NCBI RefSeq assembly: GCF_017896165.1
Contig: NZ_JAFCNB010000001.1
Span: 620,001 to 684,000, forward strand
Direction: 5' to 3'
DNA from: Microbispora oryzae
GTDB taxonomy: Bacteria > Actinomycetota > Actinomycetes > Streptosporangiales > Streptosporangiaceae
DNA: 64,000 nt
The notes under the pieces were generated by a model. That model saw only the letters and a list, made by a program, of their open reading frames with translations. It did not search any database and was not told the DNA's origin. How positions within the stretch are numbered: the first letter of the stretch is position 1; each line of letters starts with the position of its first letter. The translations under genes were made by a program, and so were the position numbers. This document shows, piece by piece, positions 1 to 8,820 of this stretch.

Positions 1-1
1 C

Positions 2-3000
2 ATCACGGCCGACCGGGTGCTCGTGTCCCCCGCGGCCGGTCAGCCCGGCAAGCTCCCGTTCTGGCACGGCGACAGCCCGGGACGGCCCGCCGAGCTCGGC
101 CGGGCCATCGGCGCATTCCTGCGGGAGCTGTCCGCCACACGTGGCCGCCCGGTCGCGAATACGGGGGCGAATACGGCGGCGGACACGGCGCACGGACGGG
201 TGCGGGCGGCCGGGCTCGACGACTTCGCCGCGGCCAATCTGCTCTCCTACCTCGACGAGCAGCGGGAGGCGACCGGATACGTCCCGGACGACCGGACGCT
301 GGTCGTGGAGCGTTTCCACGACGAGCTGGGCGACTGGCGGGTGGTGATCCACTCCCCGTACGGCGCGCGGGTCCACGCCCCCTGGGCGCTCGCGCTCGGG
401 CGCCGGCTGCGCGAGCGGTACGGCGTCAACGTGCAGGCGATCCACTCCGACGACGGGATCGTGCTGCGCGTGCCCGACACCCTCGACGAGGCGCCGACCG
501 ACCTGGCCGCGTTCGACGCCGAGGAGATCGAGCAGATCGTGACCGAGGAGCTGGGCGGGTCGGCCCTGTTCGCGGCCCGGTTCCGGGAGTGCGCCGGCCG
601 CGCCCTGCTGCTGCCGCGCCGCACCCCCGGCAGGCGGACGCCGCTGTGGCAGCAGCGCCGGCGCGCGGCCCACCTGCTGGGCGTCGCCAGCCGGTACGCC
701 GGGTTCCCGATCGTGCTGGAGACCATGCGCGAGTGTCTGCAGGACGTGTTCGACCTGCCGGGACTGCTCGGGCTGATGCGCGACATCGCGGCCCGGCGGG
801 TGCGGGTGGTCGAGGTGGAGACCGCCCAGCCGTCCCCGTTCGCGGCGTCGCTGCTGTTCAGCTACATCGGCGCGTTCATGTACGAGGGCGACGCCCCGCT
901 GGCCGAGCGCCGGGCCCAGGCCCTGGCCCTCGACACCGCGCTCCTCGCCGAGCTGCTCGGCCAGGCCGACCTGCGCGAGCTGCTCGACCCCGACGTGACG
1001 GCGGAGGCCGAGCGGGAGCTGGCCCGGCTGGACCGGCCCCTGCGTGACGTGGAGGACCTGGCGGATCTGCTGCGGTCTCACGGCCCGCTGCTGCCCGAGG
1101 ACGTGTCCGTGCGCGAGGGCGACCCCGCCTGGCTGGTCGCGCTGGAAAGCGCCCGCCGGGCGATCCGGGTCAGGATCGGGGGCGCCGAGCAGTGGGCGGC
1201 CGTCGAGGACGCCTGGCGGCTGCGCGACGCCCTCGGAACCCCGCTGCCCGTGGGCGTGCCCCACGAGTTCCTGGAGCCTCCCCCGCAGAGCGGCTCCGGC
1301 CGGCACGCCCCCGCTCCCGATCCGCTCGGCGACCTGGTGGCTCGGCACGCCCGCACGCGGGGCCCGTTCACCGCCGAGACCGCCGCCGCCCGCTACGGCC
1401 TGGGCGTCGCCGTGGCCGAGGGGGCGCTGCGACGCCTCGCGGCGGCGGGCCGGGTGGTCTCCGGCGAGTTCCGTCCGGGCGGCCGGGGGGAGGAGTGGTG
1501 CGACGCCGGGGTGCTGCGGCTGCTGCGGCGCAGGTCGCTGGCCCGGCTCCGCAAGGAGGTGGAGCCGGTGCCGCCCGAGGCGCTCGCCGCGTTCCTCCCG
1601 GCGTGGCATGGCGTCGCTCCCACCATCACAACCACCGGCACAACCACCGGCACAACCACCGGCACAACCGGCAGCCCGACCGGCGGCCCGACCGGCGGCA
1701 CGGGCACCCCGTGGCAGACCGGCACCGGCCTGTCCGGCACCGGACTCTCGGGCACCGGGCGGGACGACGCCGGACCGGGAGCGCGGCCGCGATCCGCCCT
1801 CGCGTCGGGCGCCCGGTCGATGGACGCGCTGATCAGCGCGATCGAGCGGCTCCAGGGCTCCGCCGTGCCCGCCTCGGCGCTGGAGTCACTGGTCCTGCCG
1901 GGCCGGGTGCCCGGCTACTCCCCCGCCCTGCTCGACGAGCTCACCTCCTCGGGGGAGGTGCTCTGGGTGGGACAGGGCTCGCTGCCCGGCGGGGACGGCT
2001 GGGTGTCGCTGCTCTTCGCGGACACCGCTCCCCTCCTGATGCCGGCGCCCGCCGAGATCACCATGACCCCCGTGCACGAGCGGGTGATGGAGATCCTCTC
2101 CGGCGGCGGGGCACTGTTCTTCCGCGAGCTGTCCAACCGGATGGCGTCGACGCCGCCGGGCGTCGCACCCACCGGACCCGTGCCCACCAAGGCCGTGTCA
2201 ACCAAGGCCGTGTCAACCAAGGCCGTGTCAACCAAGGCCGCGTCCCCTGAGCCCGTGTCCGCTGAACCCGTGTCCACCGCACGCGCGTCCACTGCTTCCG
2301 GGCTCGCCGTACCGGACGACGCGACGCTCGCCGCGGCGCTGTGGGATCTCGTCTGGGCGGGCCGCGTCACCGGTGACACGCTCGCCCCTCTCCGCTCGAC
2401 GCTGGGCACCGGCAGGCCCGCGCACCGGCCCGCTCCGACGCGCCGACGGCGAGCGGTGCTGCCGACGAGGAGCGGCCCGCCGACGGTCAGCGGCCGCTGG
2501 TGGCTGCTCCCATCGCCGTCGCCGGACGCCACGCAGCGGGCGCACGCGCAGGCCGAGGTGCTGCTGGAGCGGCACGGCGTGCTGACCCGCGGGGGGATCA
2601 CCGCGGAGCGGCTGCCCGGCGGCTTCTCCTCCGTCTACCCGGTGTTGCGGGCCTTCGAGGAGAGCGGCCGGTGCCGGCGGGGATACTTCGTCGAGGGCCT
2701 CGGCGGCGCCCAGTTCGCCCTGCCGGGCGCGGTCGACCGCATGCGTGCGACGGCCGGCGCCGCCGCCGGTCCCGATGCGGGTCCCGATGCCGGTCTCACC
2801 ACCGCGTTCACCGCCGCCGTCCCGGACGACCCGTGGGCGGCCCCGCCGCGGGCGGTCCCCCGCCGGGTGATCGTGCTGGCCGCGACCGACCCGGCCAACC
2901 CCTACGGCGCCGCCCTGCCGTGGCCGGATCGGGGTGACGACGTGACCCACAAGCCCGGCCGTAAGGCGGGGGCCCTGGTGGTGCTGGTGGAGGGCCGGCT

Positions 3001-3226
3001 CGTGCTCTACGTCGAGCGCGGCGGGAAGACCCTGCTCTCCTTCGGGGCCGACGATGATCTGCGCCCCGCCGTACAGGCCCTGGCCGTCTCCGTGCGGGAG
3101 GGCGCGCTGGGCAAGCTCACCGTCGAGAGGGCGGACGGCGCTGCCATCACGGAGTCGCCACTCGCCGCCGCCCTGGAGGCGGCCGGGTTCCATCCCACCC
3201 CCCGGGGGCTGCGCATCCGCGGCTGA
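2..3226 (+). CDS. lhr: Lhr-type ATP-dependent helicase, C-terminal part (5' end outside window)
   Basis: The frame is open from the first bases of the window, so this is the last ~1074 residues of a larger protein. Lhr proteins are usually about 1500 residues, so the RecA-like motor is mostly upstream. The visible part starts near a winged-helix/beta-barrel region; the segment containing AIHSDDGIVLRVPDT is typical of bacterial Lhr. The rest is the long Lhr C-terminal domain. Lhr is a DNA-damage-linked 3'-5' single-strand DNA translocase and helicase. Two low-complexity linkers are encoded by tandem repeats: a Thr/Gly tract at 1631-1666 (12-bp units) and a Ser-Thr-Lys-Ala-Val tract from 2180 (15-bp units). 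In other actinobacteria lhr sits next to nei2; here nei2 is 9 kb away. Confidence 0.9.
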   Translation: MTADRVLVSPAAGQPGKLPFWHGDSPGRPAELGRAIGAFLRELSATRGRPVANTGANTAADTAHGRVRAAGLDDFAAANLLSYLDEQREATGYVPDDRTLVVERFHDELGDWRVVIHSPYGARVHAPWALALGRRLRERYGVNVQAIHSDDGIVLRVPDTLDEAPTDLAAFDAEEIEQIVTEELGGSALFAARFRECAGRALLLPRRTPGRRTPLWQQRRRAAHLLGVASRYAGFPIVLETMRECLQDVFDLPGLLGLMRDIAARRVRVVEVETAQPSPFAASLLFSYIGAFMYEGDAPLAERRAQALALDTALLAELLGQADLRELLDPDVTAEAERELARLDRPLRDVEDLADLLRSHGPLLPEDVSVREGDPAWLVALESARRAIRVRIGGAEQWAAVEDAWRLRDALGTPLPVGVPHEFLEPPPQSGSGRHAPAPDPLGDLVARHARTRGPFTAETAAARYGLGVAVAEGALRRLAAAGRVVSGEFRPGGRGEEWCDAGVLRLLRRRSLARLRKEVEPVPPEALAAFLPAWHGVAPTITTTGTTTGTTTGTTGSPTGGPTGGTGTPWQTGTGLSGTGLSGTGRDDAGPGARPRSALASGARSMDALISAIERLQGSAVPASALESLVLPGRVPGYSPALLDELTSSGEVLWVGQGSLPGGDGWVSLLFADTAPLLMPAPAEITMTPVHERVMEILSGGGALFFRELSNRMASTPPGVAPTGPVPTKAVSTKAVSTKAVSTKAASPEPVSAEPVSTARASTASGLAVPDDATLAAALWDLVWAGRVTGDTLAPLRSTLGTGRPAHRPAPTRRRRAVLPTRSGPPTVSGRWWLLPSPSPDATQRAHAQAEVLLERHGVLTRGGITAERLPGGFSSVYPVLRAFEESGRCRRGYFVEGLGGAQFALPGAVDRMRATAGAAAGPDAGPDAGLTTAFTAAVPDDPWAAPPRAVPRRVIVLAATDPANPYGAALPWPDRGDDVTHKPGRKAGALVVLVEGRLVLYVERGGKTLLSFGADDDLRPAVQALAVSVREGALGKLTVERADGAAITESPLAAALEAAGFHPTPRGLRIRG
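1631..1666 (+). repeat. Three perfect 12-bp tandem repeats inside lhr
   Basis: Three identical copies of ACCACCGGCACA in frame encode a Thr-Thr-Gly-Thr tract. Related Pro-Thr-Gly-Gly repeats follow directly. The tract lies in what looks like a flexible linker of the Lhr C-terminal region. Confidence 0.9.
2180..2299 (+). repeat. 15-bp tandem repeats inside lhr, decaying downstream
   Basis: Four near-identical 15-bp units (GTGTCAACCAAGGCC; the first differs at two positions) occupy 2180-2239 and encode repeated VSTKA. Diverged 15-bp units continue to about 2299, where the protein reads as Ser/Pro/Ala-rich pentapeptides. The 15-bp phase is kept throughout, indicating expansion followed by drift. 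Confidence 0.85.
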
Positions 3227-3332
3227 CCCGGCACGGCGAAGAAGGCGGCCGGGCGAGGCGTCCTGACAGCGAGTCCGGCGCGGAGGGGTGACCCGGCGGC
3301 GTGGTGCGGCCGGGTGGAGAGGGGCTGCGCGG

Positions 3333-4031
3333 TCAGAGGGTGACGGGGCCGTAGATCGCGGCGTCCGCGCCCGTCGTCATGGCCCAGTAGCGGTCGCCGT
3401 ACGACCAGTGCCACCACTCGGTGGGGTAGTTCACCAGCCCGGCCGGCTCCAGGGCCGCGCGCATCGTCTCGCGGTTGCGCCGGGCCTCGGCGCCGATCAG
3501 CGGCGACGCCGTGTAGCAGGCGCCGTCACTCTGCTCGGGCGTCGCGTTGACGGCGGTGCCCATGTCGAGCTCCACCCCGTCGTCGTCGCAGAGCGTGAGG
3601 TCCACGGCCGCTCCCGCGGTGTGCGGCGCCACCTCGATGGGCGACACGTATCTGCTCGCCGCGGTGTGCAACTGCTGCGCCGACATCTCCGGGAACAGCC
3701 CGCGAAGCTCGTCCTTGTACTCCTCGAAGTAGCGGGTCTGCAGGACCGGGGGCCGGTAACCCTCGACCACCACGAGATGGACTCCGGAGGGCAGGCGACG
3801 GTCTGCCTCGCCCAGCCGTTCCAGCAACCCTTCCCGCAGGTGGGCGAAGGCGCCGTCGGGATCGGCCAGCCGCCGGTCCACCCGCAGCACCTCCCGGACG
3901 TCGCGCAGTGGCTCACCACACTCGGCCACGGGGATCGCGGTGACGCGGACGTCGGAGATCAGCACCACGGGGCCTGGCCCATCGACGTCGATTACCGGCA
4001 TGATGGAGCATTCGCGCAAAGAATCAGGCAT
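3333..4031 (-). CDS. VanX-type D-alanyl-D-alanine dipeptidase (peptidase M15D)
   Basis: Zinc dipeptidase predicted to cleave D-Ala-D-Ala in the cytoplasm. All VanX-family signatures are visible: EGYRPP (substrate-contact Arg), PHTAGAAVDLTL (zinc His and Asp) and EWWHWSYG (catalytic Glu, zinc His). There is no signal peptide. I chose the ATG at 4031; a TTG at 4040 would add three residues and an ATG at 4001 would remove ten. It lies 16 bp behind the ROK regulator on the same strand, so the two probably form an operon. With no VanH/VanA ligase nearby, a role in peptidoglycan peptide recycling is more likely than glycopeptide resistance; that is an inference from the GH3 NagZ-like neighbour. Confidence 0.85.
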   Translation of the reverse strand: MPDSLRECSIMPVIDVDGPGPVVLISDVRVTAIPVAECGEPLRDVREVLRVDRRLADPDGAFAHLREGLLERLGEADRRLPSGVHLVVVEGYRPPVLQTRYFEEYKDELRGLFPEMSAQQLHTAASRYVSPIEVAPHTAGAAVDLTLCDDDGVELDMGTAVNATPEQSDGACYTASPLIGAEARRNRETMRAALEPAGLVNYPTEWWHWSYGDRYWAMTTGADAAIYGPVTL

Positions 4032-4047
4032 GACCAGCAACCTACCG

Positions 4048-5211
4048 TCACACGGTGTCCGAGAAGACCTCGTCCCTGGCGCGGTCCAGCGCCGCGACGA
4101 TCGCGCCGCGGAGCACCGTGTTCCCCTCGACCTCGGTCACCACGACCGCCGTCCGGCTCGGGCACACGCGGGCCACGGCCTCCTCGACCCGAGCGGCCAG
4201 CTCCGGGCCACCGGCCCGCCCGATGTCGCCGCCGAGCACGACGAGACCCGGATCGAGCACCACGGACACCGCGGCGACGCCGACGGCCAGGCGGGCCGCG
4301 AGGTCGTCGACGAATCCGTCGTTGCCGGTGGCGAACGCGGCCCGGACCAGGCCGGCCATCTCGTCCCCGCCGGGGAGGCCGTGCAGCCGGGCGAGCCTCC
4401 GCAGCGCGTCTCCTCCGACGAGGCGCTGGAAGGAGCCGCTCTGCGGCACGGTGACGTCGCTGGGCAGCGGCTGGCCCGGCACCGGGAGCCAGCCGATCTC
4501 GCCCGCGCCTCCGGTGATGCCGCGGTGCAGCCGCCCGCCGAGCATGACGCCGAGCCCCTGGCCGACGCCGGTCCACAGGATGGCGAAGTCGTCCACTCCG
4601 CGCGCCGCGCCGTGCCGCTGCTCCGCGAGCGCGGCGAGGTTGACGTCGTTCTCGATGATCACGCAGTCGCCGAACAGGCGGCGCAGCCCGGCCAGGACGC
4701 CGACGTGCCAGGCCGGCAGGTCGACGGAGTAGCGGACGTCGCCGGTGGCCGGGTCGACCACGCCACGGGTGCCGATCACGAAGTAGCGCAGCCGCGAGAC
4801 CTCGACGTCCGCCGTCTCGCACGCGCGCAGGACCGCCTGATGGACCACGTGGACCGGGTCGCCCGCGTCACTGGGGTCGACGGTGACCTCGGCGATGACG
4901 TTGCCCGTTATGTCGGCGACCCCGGCGGTCACGCTGCCGGGGAGCACCTCCAGCCCGGCGACGTAGGCGCTCGCCGGGTTCACGCCGTACAGGGCGGCGT
5001 TGGGACCGCGCCCGCCGGGGCGCTCGCCCGCCGGCGCGACCAGGCCGCGGGTCTCGAGTCTGGACAGCAGCTGGCCGGACGTCACCTTGGACAGCCCGGT
5101 CAGTTGGCCCAGCTCCGACCTGGTCAGCGGCCCCCTGGAGAGGAGCAGCTCCAGTGCCGCCCGGTCGTTGATCTGGCGTAGGAGCCGAGGTGTTCCCGGT
5201 CGTTGAGGCAC
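4048..5211 (-). CDS. ROK-family transcriptional regulator (copy 1)
   Basis: 387 residues: an N-terminal winged HTH (about residues 10-70, ELGQLTGLSKVTSGQLLSRL) followed by a ROK sugar-kinase-like domain. The ROK signature is present (IIENDVNLAALAE; GGAGEIG). The Cys cluster that binds structural zinc in NagC/Mlc is absent, and the usual His after GAGEIG is Trp, so sugar sensing must differ from NagC. The GTG start is supported by alignment with copy 2. It diverges from the sugar transporter operon and probably represses it through the AT-rich palindrome at 5250-5263. A second, very similar ROK gene closes the island at 10285-11463. Confidence 0.88.
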   Translation of the reverse strand: MPQRPGTPRLLRQINDRAALELLLSRGPLTRSELGQLTGLSKVTSGQLLSRLETRGLVAPAGERPGGRGPNAALYGVNPASAYVAGLEVLPGSVTAGVADITGNVIAEVTVDPSDAGDPVHVVHQAVLRACETADVEVSRLRYFVIGTRGVVDPATGDVRYSVDLPAWHVGVLAGLRRLFGDCVIIENDVNLAALAEQRHGAARGVDDFAILWTGVGQGLGVMLGGRLHRGITGGAGEIGWLPVPGQPLPSDVTVPQSGSFQRLVGGDALRRLARLHGLPGGDEMAGLVRAAFATGNDGFVDDLAARLAVGVAAVSVVLDPGLVVLGGDIGRAGGPELAARVEEAVARVCPSRTAVVVTEVEGNTVLRGAIVAALDRARDEVFSDTV

Positions 5212-5249
5212 CGGCTGGTTCCCCTCTCGTCACGATCCGCTAACGCTGG

Positions 5250-5263
5250 TTTCTTTAAAGAAA
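5250..5263. promoter_or_regulatory. Perfect 14-bp palindrome, candidate ROK operator
   Basis: TTTCTTTAAAGAAA is a perfect palindrome, strikingly AT-rich for this DNA, located 38 bp before the ROK start codon and 165 bp before the divergent binding-protein gene. A half-site (TTTCTT) repeats directly after it, then TTAGTTTAA. AT-rich palindromes of this kind are typical of ROK repressor operators. Function is inferred from position and symmetry. Confidence 0.5.
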
Positions 5264-5428
5264 GTTTCTTGTTAGTTTAACGGCAGCCACCCCGGAGGCA
5301 ACCGAACCAGCCTCGGGACGCCACGAGCGCCGACCGAAAGGAGAGCGCCTTCGATCAGGTGCGCGGCCTGCCGGCACCCCCCACCGAGGCGCACCCCCGA
5401 CGCGAAGCCGGGAAGGGAGAGACCCACC

Positions 5429-6757
5429 GTGAAGATCGTGAAGATCGCGGTCGCGACCACCGCCACCGCCGCCCTGGCCCTGGGACTCGCCGCGTGCGGA
5501 GGCGACGACTCCGGCTCGACGAAGCCGTCCGCCGCCGCGTCGTCGGGCGGTCCCAAGTACGCCGGCCAGACCCTCACCGTGTGGCGTCTCGGCGCCCCCA
5601 CGGATGTGTTCAACAAGTACATGGACGAGCTCAACGCCGCCTTCAAGCAGAAGACGGGAGCGGACGTCAAGGTCCAGTGGATCCCCTGGCCCGACGCGCA
5701 GAAGAAGTGGACGGCCGCGCTCGCCGGCGGCGAGGGGCCGGACGTCACCGAGTTCGGTAACGACCAGGTGTCCGCGTGGGTCTCCCAGGACGCCCTGCAG
5801 GACATCACCGACGTCGTCAAGGGCGACCCGGAGCTCCAGGAGATCCCGCAGAACCTGTGGAGCTACGAGACGATCGACGGCAAGGTCTACGCGGCCCCGT
5901 GGGGCGGCGGCACCCGCGCCGTCCTCTACCGCAAGGACTGGTTCGACAAGCTCGGCATCGAGATCCCGAAGACCTGGGACGACCTGGTCGCGGCGGCGAA
6001 GAAGATCGTCGGCAAGGAGGGCAAGGACGTGGACGGGTTCGCCTTCAACGGCGGCTCCGACGCGAACATGTCCCTGTCGCCCTTCGTCTGGTCGGCCGGC
6101 GGCGACTTCGCGGCCTTCCAGAACGGCAAGTGGGTCGGCCAGCTGACCCAGCCGGGCTTCAAGGAGGGCTTCCAGTTCTACACCGACCTGGTCGCCAAGG
6201 ACGGCGTGTCCGGCAAGGGCCGCCTCACCCAGAACAGCGTCGACATCGCCCAGCGTTTCGCCGCGGGCAAGGTCGGCATGTACGTCACGGGCGGGTGGGA
6301 CATCGCCGCCATCAAGGAGCAGAGCAAGGGCAAGGTCGACGAGTCGAAGATGGCCTTCTTCTCGCTCCCGTCCAAGGACGGCAGCGGCCCCGCTCCGGCG
6401 TTCCAGGGCGGCAACGACATCGCGATCTGGAAGGACACCAAGAGCCCCGAGCTCGCGGCCGAGTATCTGAAGCTCGCGGCGGGCAAGGAGTTCGGCGTCC
6501 GCTACGCCAAGGAGGGCGGCCTGCTCCCGCTCTACCCCGACGCCCTCGCGGAACTCGGCGCGGACCCGGCGCAGAAGCCGTTCACCGACACCTTCAAGGT
6601 GGCGAAGGGCTTCCCGGCGAGTCCAAACTGGGCCGAGGCCAACGACACCAAGGCGGTGCTGCAGAACGCGGCCCGCGAGGTGATCGAGGGCAAGAAGCCG
6701 GTCGACCAGGCCCTGACGGACGCGAACACCGAGCTTGAGTCGATCCTGAACCAGTAG
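5429..6757 (+). CDS. ABC transporter sugar-binding lipoprotein
   Basis: 442 residues, extracellular solute-binding protein family 1. The N-terminus is a lipoprotein signal peptide with lipobox LAAC (Cys23), then an Asp/Ser-rich linker. The GTG start follows a GGAAGGGAG ribosome site. It is the first gene of an SBP-permease-permease operon; no ATPase is encoded, so a shared MsiK-type ATPase elsewhere is expected. The downstream NagZ-like glycosidase suggests amino-sugar oligosaccharides or muropeptide sugars as ligand, but the sequence alone does not fix the substrate. Confidence 0.9.
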   Translation: MKIVKIAVATTATAALALGLAACGGDDSGSTKPSAAASSGGPKYAGQTLTVWRLGAPTDVFNKYMDELNAAFKQKTGADVKVQWIPWPDAQKKWTAALAGGEGPDVTEFGNDQVSAWVSQDALQDITDVVKGDPELQEIPQNLWSYETIDGKVYAAPWGGGTRAVLYRKDWFDKLGIEIPKTWDDLVAAAKKIVGKEGKDVDGFAFNGGSDANMSLSPFVWSAGGDFAAFQNGKWVGQLTQPGFKEGFQFYTDLVAKDGVSGKGRLTQNSVDIAQRFAAGKVGMYVTGGWDIAAIKEQSKGKVDESKMAFFSLPSKDGSGPAPAFQGGNDIAIWKDTKSPELAAEYLKLAAGKEFGVRYAKEGGLLPLYPDALAELGADPAQKPFTDTFKVAKGFPASPNWAEANDTKAVLQNAAREVIEGKKPVDQALTDANTELESILNQ

Positions 6758-6762
6758 GGATC

Positions 6763-7776
6763 ATGACCCAGACGTCAACCCTCGCCAGGGGCGGAGCCGC
6801 CGGTTCCGCCCCGCCGCGGCGCCGGCCGCGGCCGGGACGCGGGCCGGGCATGCCCGGCTGGGTGGTCCCCTATGTCCTGCTCCTGCCCGGTCTGCTCGTC
6901 GTCGGCGCGCTGACGCTCTATCCGCTGTACCAGATGGCCGACATGTCCTTCCACAAGGTGGGACTGCGCCAGATCAAGGTGAACAACCCCGCTCCCGCCG
7001 ACTTCGTCGGGCTGGACAACTACCGGCAGATCCTGGGCTCCGACCTGTTCTGGTCATCGCTGCGCAACACCGTGGTCTTCGCCGTGGTCGCCGTGACGCT
7101 GACGCTCCTGGTGGGAACGCTCGTGGGCCTCCTGCTCGACAGACTCGGCCCGAAGATGTCGACCTTCGTCGTGGTCGGCGTCATGGCGGCCTGGGCGACC
7201 CCGCCGACCGCGCAGGCCATCGTCTGGAAGTGGCTGTTCGACTCCGACGGGGGCGCGGTCAACTGGGCCCTCAACCTGCTGCCCGACGCGCTGTCCGAGC
7301 TCCTCTTCGGCCGCTCGGACTGGAGCGGGCAGCCGTGGCTGAACGACACGTCCACGATCTACCTGGTCCTGATCGTGGCGGTCGTCTGGGCGTCGTTCCC
7401 GTTCATCGCGGTGTCGGTGCTCGCGGGCCTCAAGAGCGTCCCCGCCGAGCTGTACGAGGCGGCCCGGATGGACGGCTCCGGCCCCCTCACCACCTTCCGC
7501 AGGATCACCTTCCCGATGCTCAAGCCGGTGTTCTCGGTGCTGACGGTGCTCTCGATCATCTGGGATTTCAAGGTCTTCACCCAGCTCTACCTGCTGGCCG
7601 GCGGCACGGTCAACCGGGACGCCTTCAACCTGTCGCTGTGGAGCTACGCCGAGGCGTTCAGCAGCCCGCCGAAAATGGGGCTCGGCGCCGCCATCGCCGC
7701 CGTGCTGACCGTCATCCTGCTGCTGATCACCCTGGTGTACGTCCGGCAGATCGTGAAGTCGGAGGACGTCCGATGA
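6763..7776 (+). CDS. Sugar ABC transporter permease, MalF type
   Basis: 337-residue integral membrane protein with about six hydrophobic segments after a basic, Gly/Pro/Arg-rich N-terminus. The EAA loop that docks the ATPase is clear (ELYEAARMDGSGPLTTFRRI). It starts 5 bp after the binding-protein stop and overlaps the next permease by ATGA, so the three genes are translationally coupled. It forms the heterodimeric channel with the downstream MalG-type protein. Confidence 0.92.
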   Translation: MTQTSTLARGGAAGSAPPRRRPRPGRGPGMPGWVVPYVLLLPGLLVVGALTLYPLYQMADMSFHKVGLRQIKVNNPAPADFVGLDNYRQILGSDLFWSSLRNTVVFAVVAVTLTLLVGTLVGLLLDRLGPKMSTFVVVGVMAAWATPPTAQAIVWKWLFDSDGGAVNWALNLLPDALSELLFGRSDWSGQPWLNDTSTIYLVLIVAVVWASFPFIAVSVLAGLKSVPAELYEAARMDGSGPLTTFRRITFPMLKPVFSVLTVLSIIWDFKVFTQLYLLAGGTVNRDAFNLSLWSYAEAFSSPPKMGLGAAIAAVLTVILLLITLVYVRQIVKSEDVR

Positions 7777-8624
7777 ACCCGCTCGCGCGCAGGAGGCTCG
7801 GCCGGATCGCGCTGAACGCCGCCGGGGTCGCGGTGTTCGTCTTCGCGGTCTTCCCCGTCTACTGGATGGTCGCCACGGCTTTCAAGCCGGACGACCAGAT
7901 CTTCACCACGAAGTTCGTCCCGTTCCCCAGCCCGCCCTCGATGGACCACGTGTCGCGGGTCTTCACCAAGGGTGTGGCGGGCCACTCCATCTGGCAGTAC
8001 CTGCTGAACAGCACGATCGTGGCGCTCAGCGCCGTCGTGATCGGCGCGGTCTTCGCGCTGCTGGCCGCCACGGCCGTGGCCCGCTTCCGGTTCCGCTTCC
8101 GCACGTCGTTCCTGATTCTGCTGCTGATCGTGCAGATGGTGCCGGCCGAGGCCCTGCTGATCCCGCTCTTCACCATGGTCCGGCGGCTCGGGCTGTACGA
8201 CCAGCTCGCCGGTCTGGTCCTGATCAACGTCGGCCTGACCCTGCCGTTCTCGGTCTGGATGCTCCGCACGTTCGTCGCGGCCGTCCCGAAGGAGCTGGAG
8301 GAGGCGTCCTGGATCGACGGGGCCGGGCGGTTCGTCACGTTCTGGCGGGTCCTGTTCCCCCTCGTCGCGCCCGGCCTGGTCGCCACCAGCATCTTCTCGT
8401 TCATCACGACCTGGAACGAGTTCGTCTACGCGCTGACCCTCATCGGCGACCAGGGCAAATACACGATGCCCGTCGCGCTGCAGTTCTTCGTCGGCCAGCG
8501 GTCGACGGACTGGGGCGGGATCATGGCCGCCTCGACCCTCATGACCATCCCGGTCCTGGTCTTCTTCCTCCTGGTCCAGCGGCGCATGGTCTCCGGCCTG
8601 GTCGCGGGGGCCGTCAAGGGATGA
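7773..8624 (+). CDS. Sugar ABC transporter permease, MalG type
   Basis: 283 residues starting MNPLARRRLGR, the ATG overlapping the preceding stop (ATGA). Six membrane segments and an EAA loop (KELEEASWIDGAGRFVTFWR) identify the MalG-type subunit. The open frame continues upstream, but that stretch is antisense-like and overlaps the MalF gene, so the overlap start is preferred. A GC-rich hairpin begins 7 bp after the stop. Confidence 0.92.
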   Translation: MNPLARRRLGRIALNAAGVAVFVFAVFPVYWMVATAFKPDDQIFTTKFVPFPSPPSMDHVSRVFTKGVAGHSIWQYLLNSTIVALSAVVIGAVFALLAATAVARFRFRFRTSFLILLLIVQMVPAEALLIPLFTMVRRLGLYDQLAGLVLINVGLTLPFSVWMLRTFVAAVPKELEEASWIDGAGRFVTFWRVLFPLVAPGLVATSIFSFITTWNEFVYALTLIGDQGKYTMPVALQFFVGQRSTDWGGIMAASTLMTIPVLVFFLLVQRRMVSGLVAGAVKG

Positions 8625-8630
8625 CCGAGG

Positions 8631-8649
8631 GCGGCCGGGTCCCGGCCGC
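8631..8649 (+). terminator. GC hairpin after the transporter operon
   Basis: GCGGCCGGG-T-CCCGGCCGC is a perfect inverted repeat; as RNA it forms a 7-bp stem with a 5-nt loop. There is no U tract, as is common in actinobacterial terminators. Position immediately after the last permease stop supports at least partial termination. Confidence 0.55.
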
Positions 8650-8687
8650 GAACCACGGATCCGTCTGCCCGGCTCTCCCCACGCCCC

Positions 8688-8727
8688 CCGACGTTCCCTG
8701 ACGTGCGCTGACGTGCGCTGACGTGCC
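8688..8727 (+). repeat. 10-bp tandem repeat array upstream of the GH3 gene
   Basis: CTGACGTGCG occurs twice perfectly (8698-8717), then once with one mismatch (8718-8727), preceded by a degenerate copy (8688-8697). The unit is close to one DNA turn, so each copy would present the same face to a bound protein. It lies in the 196-bp gap between the permease and the glycosidase. Confidence 0.75.
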
Positions 8728-8820
8728 CCGTGCCCGCGCGGCCGGGGCCCGGCAGAACGCGCGCGGCGGCCCGCGCCCGCGCCCTCATCTCGAAACTCAT
8801 CCCGAAGGAGCCGACACGCC

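Noticed and set aside
3333-4031. Glycopeptide-resistance vanX gene
   Set aside because: No vanH, vanA-type ligase or vanRS-like pair nearby; the context is cell-wall sugar recycling.
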